From Schistosoma haematobium (lineage: Eukaryota > Platyhelminthes > Trematoda > Strigeidida > Schistosomatidae), in assembly GCF_000699445.3 (NCBI RefSeq), contig NC_067196.1, positions 87,770,364 through 87,834,363 on the forward strand: DNA of 64,000 bases, written 5' to 3'. The notes below the pieces were generated by a model. It was not told where the DNA came from. It did no database searches and was given only the letters and a program-made list of their open reading frames with translations. A program made the position numbers and the translations under genes. Of the stretch, positions 52,531 through 63,451 are shown one piece after another. How positions within the stretch are numbered: position 1 is the stretch's first letter; every line of letters begins with the position of its first letter.

Positions 52531-52567
52531 CAAGAAATTTTCGACTGTTGAAAAACTGAAATTTTTT

Positions 52568-53245
52568 AGGAGACTTTATTTTTATGGACAACTTAATCAG
52601 TAGTGTTTGAGGAATTTCAAGGTTACGGCGCCAATTTTAGTACATGATACTAACGTATAATCGGTTTAGAGCGGATTTTAGACAAAATGTGATAATTGAG
52701 CGGCTACAACAAATAGGACTACTAAGAAGTTTTTTTTATTTGTGATTGTGGTAATCAAATGATTTGTGGACCTTGTGCAGACTACCGTGATGATGTTGTT
52801 CTTCGTTGTAATATGTGTTGGACGAAGAAGTTTGCGAGAATAAGATTTTTTCGCTCAATCCAGATTGAGACTAAGGCAAATTATGATAGGTGTTGTGAAC
52901 TGGATAACATAAGCATCAGTAACGCTAGTTGCAGCCAGGTACTACAATATATACGGATGGTTGGAGAGCGTACAGATGCCTACATAGACTTGGTTATGTT
53001 CATCATATCGTTATCCATAAGTGGCATTTTGTGGACCCAACAACCGGACTACACATGAAGAATATTGAAGCTGTATGGTCGAGGCTGAAAGAGTTTTTGT
53101 GACCGTATCATGGCTCTAGAGGCCGAATATTAAGGAGCTATATGGATGATTTCCTCTACTGTATGCATTATGATTTTAGAACCTCTGAACATCTTTCTAA
53201 CTCTGACAAGTTTTTAAGCCATGTAAAAGAAGTGTATCTACTTTA
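52568..53245 (+). mobile_element. Merlin DNA transposon, deleted copy
   Basis: Starts with a diverged terminal repeat (GAGACTTTATTTTTATGGAC). An open frame from 52759 gives CGPCADYRDDVVLRCNMCWT and KKFARIRFFRS, the N-terminal zinc-binding region of a Merlin transposase. Then a deletion removes the middle. The C-terminal part follows in another frame (TIYTDGWRAYR-like near 52950, DDFLYCMHYDFRTS near 53145). No right terminal repeat was found. Confidence 0.75.
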
Positions 53246-53346
53246 ATACTTTCAAGCAAGCATATGACTATTGGCAGGATCAACCAGTTTATTCATAGTT
53301 ATATCATATACCCTCGTGGGCCAGGGTAATTTTACACTAGTTTTCA

Positions 53347-54034
53347 GGTCCTCAAATTCAAAGCGGAGAACAGCAATCCAATCACCCTTGATGGCGAAAC
53401 TCTGGAAGATGTAGAATCCTTCACATATCTGGGAAGCATCGTCGATAGACATGGAGGTTCAGATGCAGACGTAAAGGCGAGGATTGGCAAAGCAAGGGCC
53501 GCATTCCTACAATTGAAGAACATATGGAACTCAAAACAACTTTCAACCAATATCAAAGTGAGAATCTTCAATACGAACGTCAAGGCAATTCTACTGTATG
53601 GAGCTGAAACTTGGAGAACTACAACAACCACAATCAAGAAAGTACAAGTATTTATAAATAGCTGTCTACGCAAGATACTCAACATCCATTGGCCGGATAC
53701 CATCAGCAATAGCCTTGTGTGGGAGAGAACAAACCAACTTCCAGCTGAAGAGGAAATTAGGAAAAGACGATGGAAATGGATAGGACATACATTACGCAAA
53801 TCGTCAAACTGCATCACGAGGCAAGCTCTAACTTGGAATCCTGAAGGGAAGCGGAAAAGAGGAAGGCCAAAGAACACATTACGTCGGTTAATAGAAGCAG
53901 ATATGAAAAGGATGAATTACAACTGGAAGGAGCTGGAAAGGATTGCCCAGGACAGGGTTGGATGGAGAATGCTGGTGAGCGACCTATGCTCCTTCACGAG
54001 GAGTAACAGGTGTAAGTAAGTAAGTAAGTAAGTT
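53347..54034 (+). mobile_element. RTE LINE 3' fragment, best-kept C-terminus
   Basis: 5'-truncated RTE copy with a longer tail of about five TAAG units (54013-54034). It is the reference for the other 3' fragments. Confidence 0.85.
53348..54019 (+). pseudogene. RTE protein C-terminal zone, open frame
   Basis: 224 codons are open from the truncation point. They cover [40 protein letters not shown] and [14 protein letters not shown], then [20 protein letters not shown], then [60 protein letters not shown], and end SFTRSNRCK. The zone follows the polymerase in RTE proteins, and the basic GKRKRGRPK could bind nucleic acid. There is no promoter or start, so it is a retrotransposition remnant, though the open frame suggests a young copy. 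Confidence 0.8.
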
Positions 54035-54036
54035 TT

Positions 54037-54255
54037 CAGGTGGACCAGACACCATCCAAACTTTCATATGACAACCCAAACAGTACAGCTCAATCCCGCT
54101 CCACAGGAGAACCGTATCGCGCGCAAACTCTTAACCTCTAGACCACCGAACTTGCATCCAACGGTATTAATGTCTAACTTTAACTAATTCACGAAATTGA
54201 GCGACACATCCACCATTGTCATCAGTGAGTTACCATCTCATAACTGACCAGAGGG
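54037..54255 (-). mobile_element. SINE-B fragment, head region
   Basis: Minus-strand remnant with the tRNA-like head (complement of CTTAACCTCTAGACCACCG) and the upstream part ending TCATAACTGACC. The hammerhead zone is unrecognisable. Confidence 0.55.
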
Positions 54256-54449
54256 TTTGTCATCTAAAAATGGATCTCTCGAGTAGTATGAAACTACGGT
54301 CTCATACAAAATCGATTTCAGGACTTTCATATCTAGTGATAAACCCGATACTGTTGTTGAGTCATGTACAACCCAACAGTCTATAAAATAAGATAAAACA
54401 TCTGCTCGGTGATCCATAATCGATGTTAATCTAGAATGAAAATTACTTC

Positions 54450-54740
54450 ATTGAAATCCTGAACTGATCGAAGCTAGACGACCATTGAAAAACTGGAAGC
54501 ACCAGACCGCTGTTTTGTCCGAGTATGAGACTCCTCAGCAGTGCTCATCAACAACCCTGAACGCGATGATAGAACCCAGAACTATTAGTTTCGCTCGTCA
54601 ACATATAATCTCTAAACCACTGAACCAACATCTAACGGTGTTAATGTTTAACTTCAATCAAACCATAATACTGCGCGACCATTATTAATTATCTCCGGTG
54701 AGTAACTGCCTCATATCCGACACGGTTGCACTCCACTGAC
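54450..54740 (-). mobile_element. SINE-B copy, diverged
   Basis: Minus-strand copy from tail (complement of TTGAAATCCTGAACTG) to CTCCACTGAC. The hammerhead keeps CTGAGGA but GAAA reads AAAA. Confidence 0.65.
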
Positions 54741-55437
54741 ATTTTAAAACCATCACGATGTGCTAGTTTGTAATGTGTAATGTATAATGTAATAATGTAT
54801 GAATCCGGTGTTCGTCTTGTTGTGCTAATGAGGTATAGAAAGTTGGTTCGATACACATATATACCTGGTCCTACGTAATAGCTGACTGACTGACTGAATT
54901 ATACACTAATTAAGCAAATGAACTCATACTCAATAAGTATAATCATTCATTTCTTATAAACGTTTTTATACCTAGTTACTAAATCAATTATGTAATCATC
55001 TAAACAATTCCATATTCTTTTTTAATGATCAATAGTCAAGTTAGAAAGACGTTTAATAAAATCATCTATAATCGTGAGATTTAAGAAAAAAAAGTCACCT
55101 AACCATATGGATTTTATGCAATTCCACAGATATTTCAAGGTTATGTCACAGAATTTAGATGGAATCATATAAACAAATTTAAGTAATAATTAGATAATCA
55201 TAAATACATATTCGGTATTGAACTACATTGATTATTTTGTCCCTCTCTTCCCCCCCCTGAAAATATTTATGATAATAGTAAAGGGTTATATAGAATAAAA
55301 TTAAATGGTGAATCTCGTCTATATTATTTAATTAATTAGTGACTATTAGATTTTAATATTTTAAGTAATTATAATGATTATCATTCTATTTACTAGTTCG
55401 AAACAATTAGAACACCATAGATACTATGTAAGATACT
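54741..55437. other. AT-rich DNA, nothing recognised
   Basis: No supported gene or repeat copy. Confidence 0.45.
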
Positions 55438-55872
55438 CGACATTATCTTCAATAAAATTTGGCATGAAGAACAAGTACCAACTGACTGGAGGGAAGGGTA
55501 CCTGATCAAGATACTAAAGAAAAACGATCTCAACAAGTGTGATAACTACAGGGGCATCAATCTTCTCTCAATACCAGGAAAAATCTTCACCAGGGTATTG
55601 TTAAACAGAATGAAGAACTCTGTAGATGCCCAACTTTGAAACCAATAGGCTGGATTCTGTAAGAATCGATGGTGTAAAGACCAAATCGTAACTCTACGGA
55701 TCATTGTGGAACAATCAATTGAATGGAATTCATCACTCTACATCAACTTCATTAACTACGAGAAAGCATTTGATAGCGTGGACAGGACAGCACTATGAAG
55801 GCTTCTTCGACAATATGTCCAAAGTTATCATACATTCGATTGATTTATTATTTTTATAACTTGATTCATTCC

Positions 55873-55873
<1 letters not shown>

Positions 55874-55918
<45 letters not shown>
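55874..55918. repeat. (TA)n microsatellite
   Basis: About 22 TA units at the break inside the RTE copy. Confidence 0.95.
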
Positions 55919-55920
<2 letters not shown>

Positions 55921-56028
55921 ACTTAAAGTGGAAGAATGTCTTACAATCACTTGGTGACCAAGTACTGTGAAACTATTCAATCGCATTTTCACGAATGTTC
56001 TTATATATAATATTGGTTTAATTTCAAT
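55919..56028 (+). repeat. Repeat G joined to RTE
   Basis: Contains the perfect 15 bp palindrome ACTTGGTGACCAAGT and AAACTATTCAATCGC, and abuts the RTE C-terminal zone at AATTTCAATAC. Confidence 0.6.
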
Positions 56029-56683
56029 ACAAATGTCAACACAGTTCTATTGTATGGAATGGAAACTTGGAGAAATACAAAAACCATCATCCAGAACATA
56101 CAAGTGTTTATTAACAGCTGTCTATGCAAGATACTTCAGATCAGTTGGTCAGACACTATCAGCAACAACCTATTGTACGAGAGAAGAAACCAGATTGCAG
56201 TGGAGGAAGAAATCAGGAAGAATCGCTGGAAGTGGATAGGACACACATTGAGGAAAGCACCCAACTGCGTCACAATGTAAGCCCTCACATGTAATCCTCA
56301 AGGCGAAAGGAGGAGTTGGAGGAGGAGGAGAAGAAGAAGAAGAAGAACACCAGAGAACATATTACATCAAGAAATTGAGACAGACAGACAGACAGACAGT
56401 AGAAGAATGAACAAAAATTGTATAGAACTAGTAGGGAAGGCAGAGTGGGACAGAGTGTGTTTGAGAATGCTGGTTGTTGGCCTATATTCTATTGGGAGTA
56501 ACAGGCGTATGTAAGTAAGTAACTCTCAATTTTTCACTCACCCATTTTCAACCTATCGAACTCTGTGTAATCCTAATGGTTATTGATGGAATCGTACATT
56601 TAATTTTTGCTGGCCAACAGGCTATTATATTTCGTAATTCGTAAATAAAACTTGTCTTTAAAATGCTTAAACAAAGATATCAG

Positions 56684-56853
56684 ACCCAACAAGGACGAAA
56701 CGTACGTCCTAGATTCCATAGCTAGCCACTATCCATCTTTCTTTATAATGCTTATGAACTGAGGCAATATCCAGGCAATCAGCACTGGATGCACATATGC
56801 CAATAAGAGACTAGTCAATTACAAAATTTAAATAAACAATACAAAATTAATTT
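56684..56853 (+). mobile_element. SINE-A, 5' truncated inside the hammerhead
   Basis: Exact 11 bp direct repeats AAAGATATCAG flank it (56673-56683 and 56854-56864). It starts ACCCAACAAGGACGAAAC, in the loop of helix II, keeps GAAAC and the GTACGTCC cleavage region, and carries a diverged 3' body. Confidence 0.8.
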
Positions 56854-56948
56854 AAAGATATCAGTATAGAATGCAAACTATGAAATTTTAGAATTATATC
56901 TTTTAAAAATAACCATTCAGCATAAAACCTATTTATTTTACATTAATA

Positions 56949-57145
56949 TGAATGGATCAATGTTAGACCAGCATTGAAAACTTGGAAGCACTAGACGGTG
57001 GTTTCGTCGTAGTACGGAACTCCTCAGCAGTGCGCATCCACAATCCCGTTCACAAGATTAGAACCCAAAACTTTCCAGGTTTTCAATGGTGATGTAACAT
57101 TGATCCCTTCATGATATCAATCTAAACTCAACAATCTCTACAACC
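56949..57145. mobile_element. SINE-B inverted composite
   Basis: The antisense part through the hammerhead and into the T arm (to AACCCAAAAC, about 57070) is joined to a sense tail (TTTCCAGGTTTTCAATGG). The antisense hammerhead (about 56980-57025) keeps CTGAGGA and GAAA, with helix II reduced to three pairs. Confidence 0.7.
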
Positions 57146-57679
57146 CTATTATTATTGGCTTTATTCAATGTTAAATTTTTGGTACAATGCAGAGTTCTCA
57201 GCACAAATTATTTCAACAAGTTTCCTTTTCTTATTTCTTGATCAATCCTTGAGATAAATAATGAGTGATCGCCAGTTAGGTGTTAGCAGTTTAGGAATCA
57301 ACATTTGAATAATGTTCATTGTTTTCGATGCATATTACCAGCAACTACGATGTCCCTGAGTGTGCTCTTTTGTAACTTGCACAGCTAAATGTCATAAACA
57401 TTTCACAAACACACCTAAATATGTTATGCAAATAATAGGCATAATAATGTGTTAAAACAAACAAGAAAACAGATAACTTGTTGAAATATCTAGATGGCAG
57501 GAACAGGTAGCCCAGATATTCAAACAGGCCACCTAGAATTCATGATTGGTATCCTGACTATTTATTTTAATTGGTGTTATTAATTGATAATTTATATAAA
57601 ATTGTTTATCACACTACTTCCTCCATTCAATATTGATGATATACACCATAGTCTATACACATTTATTCGAACCAATCAT
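57146..57679. other. AT-rich DNA, nothing recognised
   Basis: No supported gene or repeat copy. Confidence 0.45.
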
Positions 57680-57687
57680 TATAAAGC

Positions 57688-57959
57688 GGTGAAACTATAA
57701 CTTATGGACGATCTTTGAGCGACACTGAAGTGACCTTGATAGTGCCTACCTTCTTACCAGGGCTAAATGAGGGTTAAAAAGCAGTTTAAGGAATAAGGAT
57801 TATGATTTACAGTTGATGGTTAGGGTTAGGATTTAGATTTAGGGTTTTCATTACGAACTGACATCAGTTACAATGCCAAAACTCTATTTAGTCAGATGGG
57901 TGAATGAATTTCGCGCCAAAATTTCAGACCTGTTATCGTCCATAAATTATAGTCTCACC
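57688..57959. mobile_element. Merlin-related MITE with 8 bp target-site duplication
   Basis: 272 bp with inverted ends GGTGAAACTATAACTTATGG and the complement of its near-match at 57936-57959. It is flanked by exact TATAAAGC repeats (57680-57687 and 57960-57967). The duplication length and terminal similarity to the Merlin copy at 46.7 kb assign it to that superfamily. Internal sequence matches the MITE at 26.3 kb and has no coding capacity. Confidence 0.9.
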
Positions 57960-57967
57960 TATAAAGC

Positions 57968-58562
57968 TACTAAATAAACTCTTACATATCGATTTAAAGG
58001 ATATAATCTAGGCAATTTTAGTTTCCTCCATAAATCATAATACCGAGATAACTATAAAAACAACAAAAAAGCGCTCTAACTTTAATTCCTATACATGAAA
58101 CATTTTCATATTCTCTTTCCAAGACAGAAAATATTAAAAAAGACAGAAAATATAAACAAATATAAGTAGTATATACAATCTATTTCAATAATCTAAACAT
58201 TCAAATGTCTATCATATCAGTTAGTAGTCATAACTTAATTAAAATAAATCTACATTAAAAGTCATAAGAGAAATGAAATTGCAAATTATTTCTAATGATC
58301 ATTAAATCTTAGTCCTCATTGATTCTATCTTGTTCATTTAAGGTTGTTGGGTTTGTTTTTTTTGTTTTTTCTTACGAAAAAGATGTATTTCAGTTAGTTT
58401 AGGAACAATAGGAGGCCTCAAATGTATATTGATAAGATATCTGTGCTTTTCGTGAATAGAAGTTGATGTATAGCCAAATGATTGTTTTGTTTTTGTTTTA
58501 TTTTGTTACATAGTGTTTCTAATACTAAGCTTGGAATCATAAAACAGTAGGTCTTTTTTTAA
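57968..58562. other. AT-rich DNA, nothing recognised
   Basis: No supported gene or repeat copy. Confidence 0.45.
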
Positions 58563-60076
58563 AAGCTCCACTAATAGCTCTTCTATGGTTACTGCCGATC
58601 CCGCCCGGATAAAGAAGGAGGATTGTGCATGGGGTTGGCAACTCTATTCCATAGAAAACAACCTTGCTAATAAAAACGTTAACCAGAATAAACAATTTTG
58701 ACCGTTTAAACTCTGCCCTCCCAGTTGAACGATAATTATTCAGTGAAACACAAGCTAGACATAAAAGGCTAGGTACGGGAGAGAGGCTGATGTATTCCGG
58801 TCACGAAGAGGAAAATGCTCCACACACTCAGGGAGTTGCTCTAATGCTGTTCAAAGTAGCACGGAATTCACTTGTAGGATGCGAATCTCACGGATCCAGA
58901 ATCATCAAAGCATCATTCAAAACAAAGAAGGAGGGAATCACAATGAATATTATCCAATATTATGCACCGACCAATGATTGCAACGACGACATTAAGATCA
59001 ATTCTATGAGAGGCTGCAGTCAATCATAGAGAAGTGTCCAAGAAGGGACCTCACAATTCTGATGCGAGATCTAAGCGCCAAAGTCGGAATAGACAACACC
59101 GGATATGAAGATATCATGGGACGACATGGACTGACTGGGAGAGAGAAACCAAAATGGAGGAAGATTTGCAAATTTGTGTGCATTCAACAAATTGGTCATA
59201 GGAGGCACAATATTTCCACACAAGCGTATACACAAAGCTACATGGATCTCACCAGATCACACCATAGAGAACCAGATAGATCATATTTGCATCAACAAAA
59301 AATTCCAAAAGACAATGGAAGATGTGAGAAGCAGGAGAGGAGCTGACATAGCTTCAGATCACCACCTAGTTGTGGCCAATTTAAAACTGAAGCTAAAGAA
59401 AAACTGGACAACTGGACAAACAGCATTACAAAGGTTCAATACAGCCTTCCTTCGAGATACTGACAAACTCAGTGAATTCAAGATAGCTCTCAACAACAGG
59501 TTCCAAGCCTTTCAAGATCTACTGAAGGAAGAAGAAACTGCTATGGAGGACAACTGGAAAGGCATCAAAGAAACATTGACTTCAACGTGCCAAGAGGTTC
59601 TGGGCCTAAAGAAATACCATCATAAGGAATGGATCTCTACAGAAACACTGGACAAGATCAAAGAAAGGAAGAACCAGAAGACAGCAATTAACATCGGCCG
59701 AACACGAGCAGAGAAAGTCAAAGCACAAGTTGAGTGCATAGAAGCAAACAAGCAAGTGAAGAAGAGCATTAGGGCCGACAAGCAGAAATACGTGGAAGAA
59801 CTAGCAACGACAGTAGAGAAAGCTGAAAGAGAAAGAAATATTGAAAAACTATGTGACACAACGAAGAAACTAGCAGGGAAATATAGTAAACCAGAGAGAC
59901 GGGTCAAGGACAAAGAAGGCAAGCCAATCACCAAAATTCAAGAACAGAGGTACGCTTCAAGGAACTCTTGAATGGACCTGCTCCATTGAATCCATCGGAT
60001 ATCGAAGCAGCACACACAGATCTACCTATAGATGTCAATCCACCAACAACGGAAGAAATTAGGATAGTCATCAGGC
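58563..60076 (+). mobile_element. RTE LINE 5' half with internal deletion
   Basis: The 5' UTR (58563-58735) matches 36381-36560. Then about 200 bp, including the start and N-terminus of the endonuclease, are missing. The element continues to the beginning of the reverse transcriptase and stops at ATCAGGCATATATTAATA. A LINE truncated at its 3' side is unusual for target-primed insertion, so later deletion or recombination is likely. Confidence 0.8.
58745..59971 (+). pseudogene. RTE endonuclease (partial) and linker
   Basis: Frames 58790-59029, 59062-59346 and 59174-59971 are successive parts of one protein. They cover MYSGHEEENAPHTQGVALML and YYAPTNDCNDD; then MRDLSAKVGIDNTGYEDI; then LVIGGTIFPHKRIHKATWIS, QIDHICINKKFQKTMEDVRS and IASDHHLVVANLKLK (the conserved final SDHH of the endonuclease), and the Lys/Glu-rich linker to GKYSKPERRVKDKEGKPITK. 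There is a frameshift near 59000, and the GACTGACTGGG frameshift near 59130 is the same as in the copy at 37.14 kb. Confidence 0.75.
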
Positions 60077-60544
60077 ATATATTAATATATTAGTATATTT
60101 CACATGAAATCAATAAAGTCTATTATTCAAGCTGATTAGAACTAGAATGAAATCATTAGCTCTTCAATAGTGAACATGCAATATGTTATTTTTTTTCCAA
60201 ATGAATTTGATTTGTTACGGGTTTTTCTTTTCTTTATTTTCTAGGTTGATTAATCACTTTTTTCTATGATTTCTATGTTGTTATCTAATAGAAATCTTTA
60301 AGTATATATCTATACAATACATGGTACATGTTTTAGAAGGAAATTATGAAGCCAGTAATCTTAAGTATTTCATCTTACCTCATAGTGTGAACTTAAACTA
60401 AAAATGACATACACAATGTAATTACAATGTATAACAATTATTTTGAATAAAATGGATAGATAGTCCCATATTAAACAGTTATAAGTAGTTTTTCTATTCA
60501 AGCATATTTCAAACGACTTGCTAAATTCGACTACTTCATTTTTT
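60077..60544. other. AT-rich DNA, nothing recognised
   Basis: No supported gene or repeat copy. Confidence 0.45.
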
Positions 60545-60690
60545 GTTGTACTCTATCTGAAGCCCTTCTACGGTTACTACCGGTCCCATGCCCAGATAAA
60601 GATGGAAGATTGGGGATGGAGTTAGTAATCATATTCTCTAACAAATAATCTTGCTGAAAAAACCCACTAACCAGAAGAGTTAATTAGAAA
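60545..60690 (+). mobile_element. RTE LINE 5' UTR fragment
   Basis: Matches the first 140 bp or so of the RTE at 36381 (CTTCTACGGTTACTACCGG, TGCCCAGATAAAGATGG, AACCAGAAGAGT). It ends before the endonuclease ORF. Confidence 0.7.
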
Positions 60691-61803
60691 CTTTGCTGAA
60701 ACTTGAATGAGACTAGTATAGATTATCAACTTCAAATCAACCATTTTCCTAGATAATTTATCTGTCTTCTGCATACCTGCCAAAAAATCTAAGTTAATCT
60801 GCTGTTATTAAATTGGGTGTCCTTAAGACGTTCATTCTATTCGAAGTGAGGTTTTTTTCACGTATCGATATCAAGTGAAAAAGTACTAGTAACTAAGATG
60901 CGTTGAGCTTAGTAATCATTTTGTTGTACATTATAACACCTCTACAACACGTACCTGTGAGATTTAAGTATTGAGAAAGACCATTGAATAGAAAGTTAAT
61001 TGTATGTAGTTTCAGTTACCTGATGATGCGTAACAAAATTCTCAATCATTAACATTAAGTGAGCTGCTGTTTGAATCCCAACCTATGTGACTTAACAAAA
61101 CACGACTTCCCATTAGACTATTAGAAATACAGCTCTTAGTAAGTCACTTGATCATTACTAGATAACTTATTTTCGTGAAAAGTACTGACCACATGAAATT
61201 ATTCTTTGTCACAAACTGATAACAGTTAAAAAACCGTTCAAAGCAAAGGATTGCTAGAAAATTTATTAGCTCGGTACTTAGAAATGTTAGCTCAAAGAAC
61301 GGGGTAGATTTATGCGGTTGCCGAGGGAATTCCAAGATATATTTTGGGTAAACAGGGCACAGCGGCAACGTATCAGTAGGAGGAATAATAATAGTTCTCA
61401 ATTCTGGACTCCGTAGAAACTGTGGTGAAGACCAGCCAAACAGTCATGATAAACTGAGTCGTTTTGTGGACCAAAATGATGAATTGAGTCGATTTTAAGG
61501 GCCATTATCTTACTTGGTATCCAATATCCTCTGCAGTTTCCAATTTGGGTCCACTCAAGGTTTTTCGTTGGGTGAAGAAGACCTTAATGTTTTTCAACTG
61601 TCGGTTCCTCCATGTCTAGATCTAAGTCCCACGGACACCTGAACCGCAGAGGTGAGTGTTTAGCAGTCGGCAGCTCGGCGCTTAATTTTTCAACTTTGTG
61701 TGTAAAACCAACTAGTTGACCGATCACACTTCATCAAATTTGACCCACATAAGTATTCAGAAGTTGCCGTGGTTTTACTTAGGGAATGCACTAGTAAAAA
61801 TGG
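60691..61803. other. Mostly AT-rich, with a GC-richer stretch 61390-61720
   Basis: The 61390-61720 part (GTCCACTCAAGGTTTTTCG, CAGTCGGCAGCTCGGCG) has a different composition from its surroundings and may be an unrecognised repeat. No second copy is in the window. Confidence 0.4.
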
Positions 61804-62184
61804 CTAAACATTTAAAGTTACTATAATATCACTTGTGGAATGAGATACACTTACAGGTGCTAGTACATTCAATGCGTTTTCAGAGGAGCAGTATGTATCG
61901 ATGCAGCGAGCAAATAATGGCAGTGATTTTATCGTACGGATAGATTGTGGTAGGTTATTCCAGAGTCTAGAAAATTTACAGGTAAAGTAATTCATATAAA
62001 GAGATGATTTGGAATAAGTTTGTTTCACTAGTGACAAGAAATTACGGATGTCATAATGAGAAGTTTCTGCATATTGAATCACGTGATTGGATGTAAAGGA
62101 TAGTTTATTAAGTAGTTTGAAGAAAAAGATAAGATTTAGTTTGAGTCTTCTCTTGCATAAAGGGTCTAGCCCAAGTTTATTACA
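61804..62184 (-). pseudogene. CR1/Jockey-like LINE C-terminus
   Basis: The minus-strand frame is open for about 127 codons: CNKLGLDPLCKRRLKLNLIF, KLLNKLSFTSNHVIQYAE, FLSLVKQTYSKSSLYMNYFT and SRLWNNLPQSIRTIKSLPLF. The RR...L.LIFFFK, R/K-x-x-YS-x-SS-x-x-NYF and WNNLP order is the usual C-terminal end of CR1/Jockey-type LINE polyproteins. It is a different lineage from the fragments at 46.5 and 48.2 kb. No polymerase motifs remain. Confidence 0.65.
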
Positions 62185-62431
62185 TCTAGAATTATAAGTT
62201 AAGGTACAATAATATTAGACGACGATCGAACCATATGACAAACCGATCAGAGCTTAAAATATAATTGAGCGGATTTCAACCTAGTAATCTAACTGTATTA
62301 TATTAGCTGTAAGACCTGGACTGTTTATCCAAACAACCACATTTGAGCCTATTCATTTTCCACACAGTATACACGCACGCACACTCATTTTCAACCCCAT
62401 TACTTTATATAATAAACTTATACATTTTTAT
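62185..62431. other. AT-rich DNA, nothing recognised
   Basis: No supported gene or repeat copy. Confidence 0.4.
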
Positions 62432-62775
62432 CAAAATGGGTTTTGTGGAGATTTTAGAAATTTCAATAGTTGAAATCATGAGTTAATTGAAGTTAAACCA
62501 CCATGGAAAATCTGGGAACACTGGACGGCTGTTTCGTCCCAGTATGGGACTCCTCAGCAGCTCACATCCACGATCCCGCACCCATCGGGATTCGGACCTG
62601 GGACCTATCAGTCTCGTGCGCGATCGCTTAACCACTAGACCACTGAGCCGGCCCGCATCCAATTGTGTTAATGACTAACTTCAACCATTCCATGAAATTG
62701 AGCGACACATCGACCATTATCACTAGTGAGTTACTATCTCACAACAGACCCAGTTGAACTCCATTGGTCACTGAA
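62432..62775 (-). mobile_element. SINE-B copy with near-complete hammerhead
   Basis: Minus-strand copy from tail (complement of AAAATGGGTTTTGTGGAG) to CTCCATTGGTCACTG. The hammerhead (about 62517-62563) has CTGAGGA, GTCC/GGAC, GAAA and GTC, with one mismatch in helix III (ACAGCCGT) and a weakened helix I. The tRNA-like head has B box GGTCCGAATCC. Confidence 0.75.
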
Positions 62776-63451
62776 ATATAACAAAAAATACATATTAATA
62801 CATAAATAAATTCTTGAATTCATGTCTTATCTTGATTTATCAAAAATGCGAAACTTCCATGACTTTCTTTTCCAATCTAACTTAGTATTAAGCTTTAAAA
62901 TAACAATAAAATGATTGTCCCTTCCGTTATCGATTGAGTTATCATATGAAAAAAAAAGACTATCTTCTTTAACTCAAGATGAATTCAGACAGAAAAAATA
63001 TTCAATGATGATAGTGATAAAGCATAAAACTTACAAGCCTACATTTTATATTTCTATTTTTTCTACGGAGTATTAATCGTTATCTGGTAAAACACTGTGA
63101 ATATTCTAATTTTAATTCACAATAGAAAAAAAGCATTCCTCCGGGTGTATTTTGTTTTCTGTAATACAAAACTGAATATAAAACTATCAAAGTTTGTTAC
63201 CATGTAAACTAGTTATTCTTCCTTCTTTGTATCGATTAGGAAAGACTATTTTTTTTTAGAAGAAATAGTTCAATTCATGCAGAAAATATTCTTTTAGTTA
63301 CCAACATCAATGTAGGAATACTAAATAAGTTTACCTATGAACATTTACATTTTAAACTGTAATACAAAGTGTTAAATTAATGTTCAACTTGATGACTTAT
63401 GTTATCTTATATTGAATATAAAAGATAATATTTTTAACCTTTTACTTGGAG
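62776..63451. other. AT-rich DNA, nothing recognised
   Basis: No supported gene or repeat copy. Confidence 0.45.

Larger units (their letters stand above)
55438..56517 (+). mobile_element. RTE LINE, second subfamily, interrupted
   Basis: The reverse transcriptase part 55438-55820 (KIWHEEQVPTDWREGYLIKI and INFINYEKAFDSVDR in degraded frame) is interrupted by a (TA)n tract (55874-55918) and repeat G (55919-56028). The C-terminal zone follows (56029-56517: [24 protein letters not shown]), then a GGA/GAA-rich tract near 56320 and a tail with TAAG units. Confidence 0.75.

Noticed and set aside
6060..62600. CRISPR-like array of repeats
   Set aside because: The repeats are dispersed, in both orientations, with tRNA heads and target-site duplications. 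Spacing is irregular and the genome is eukaryotic.
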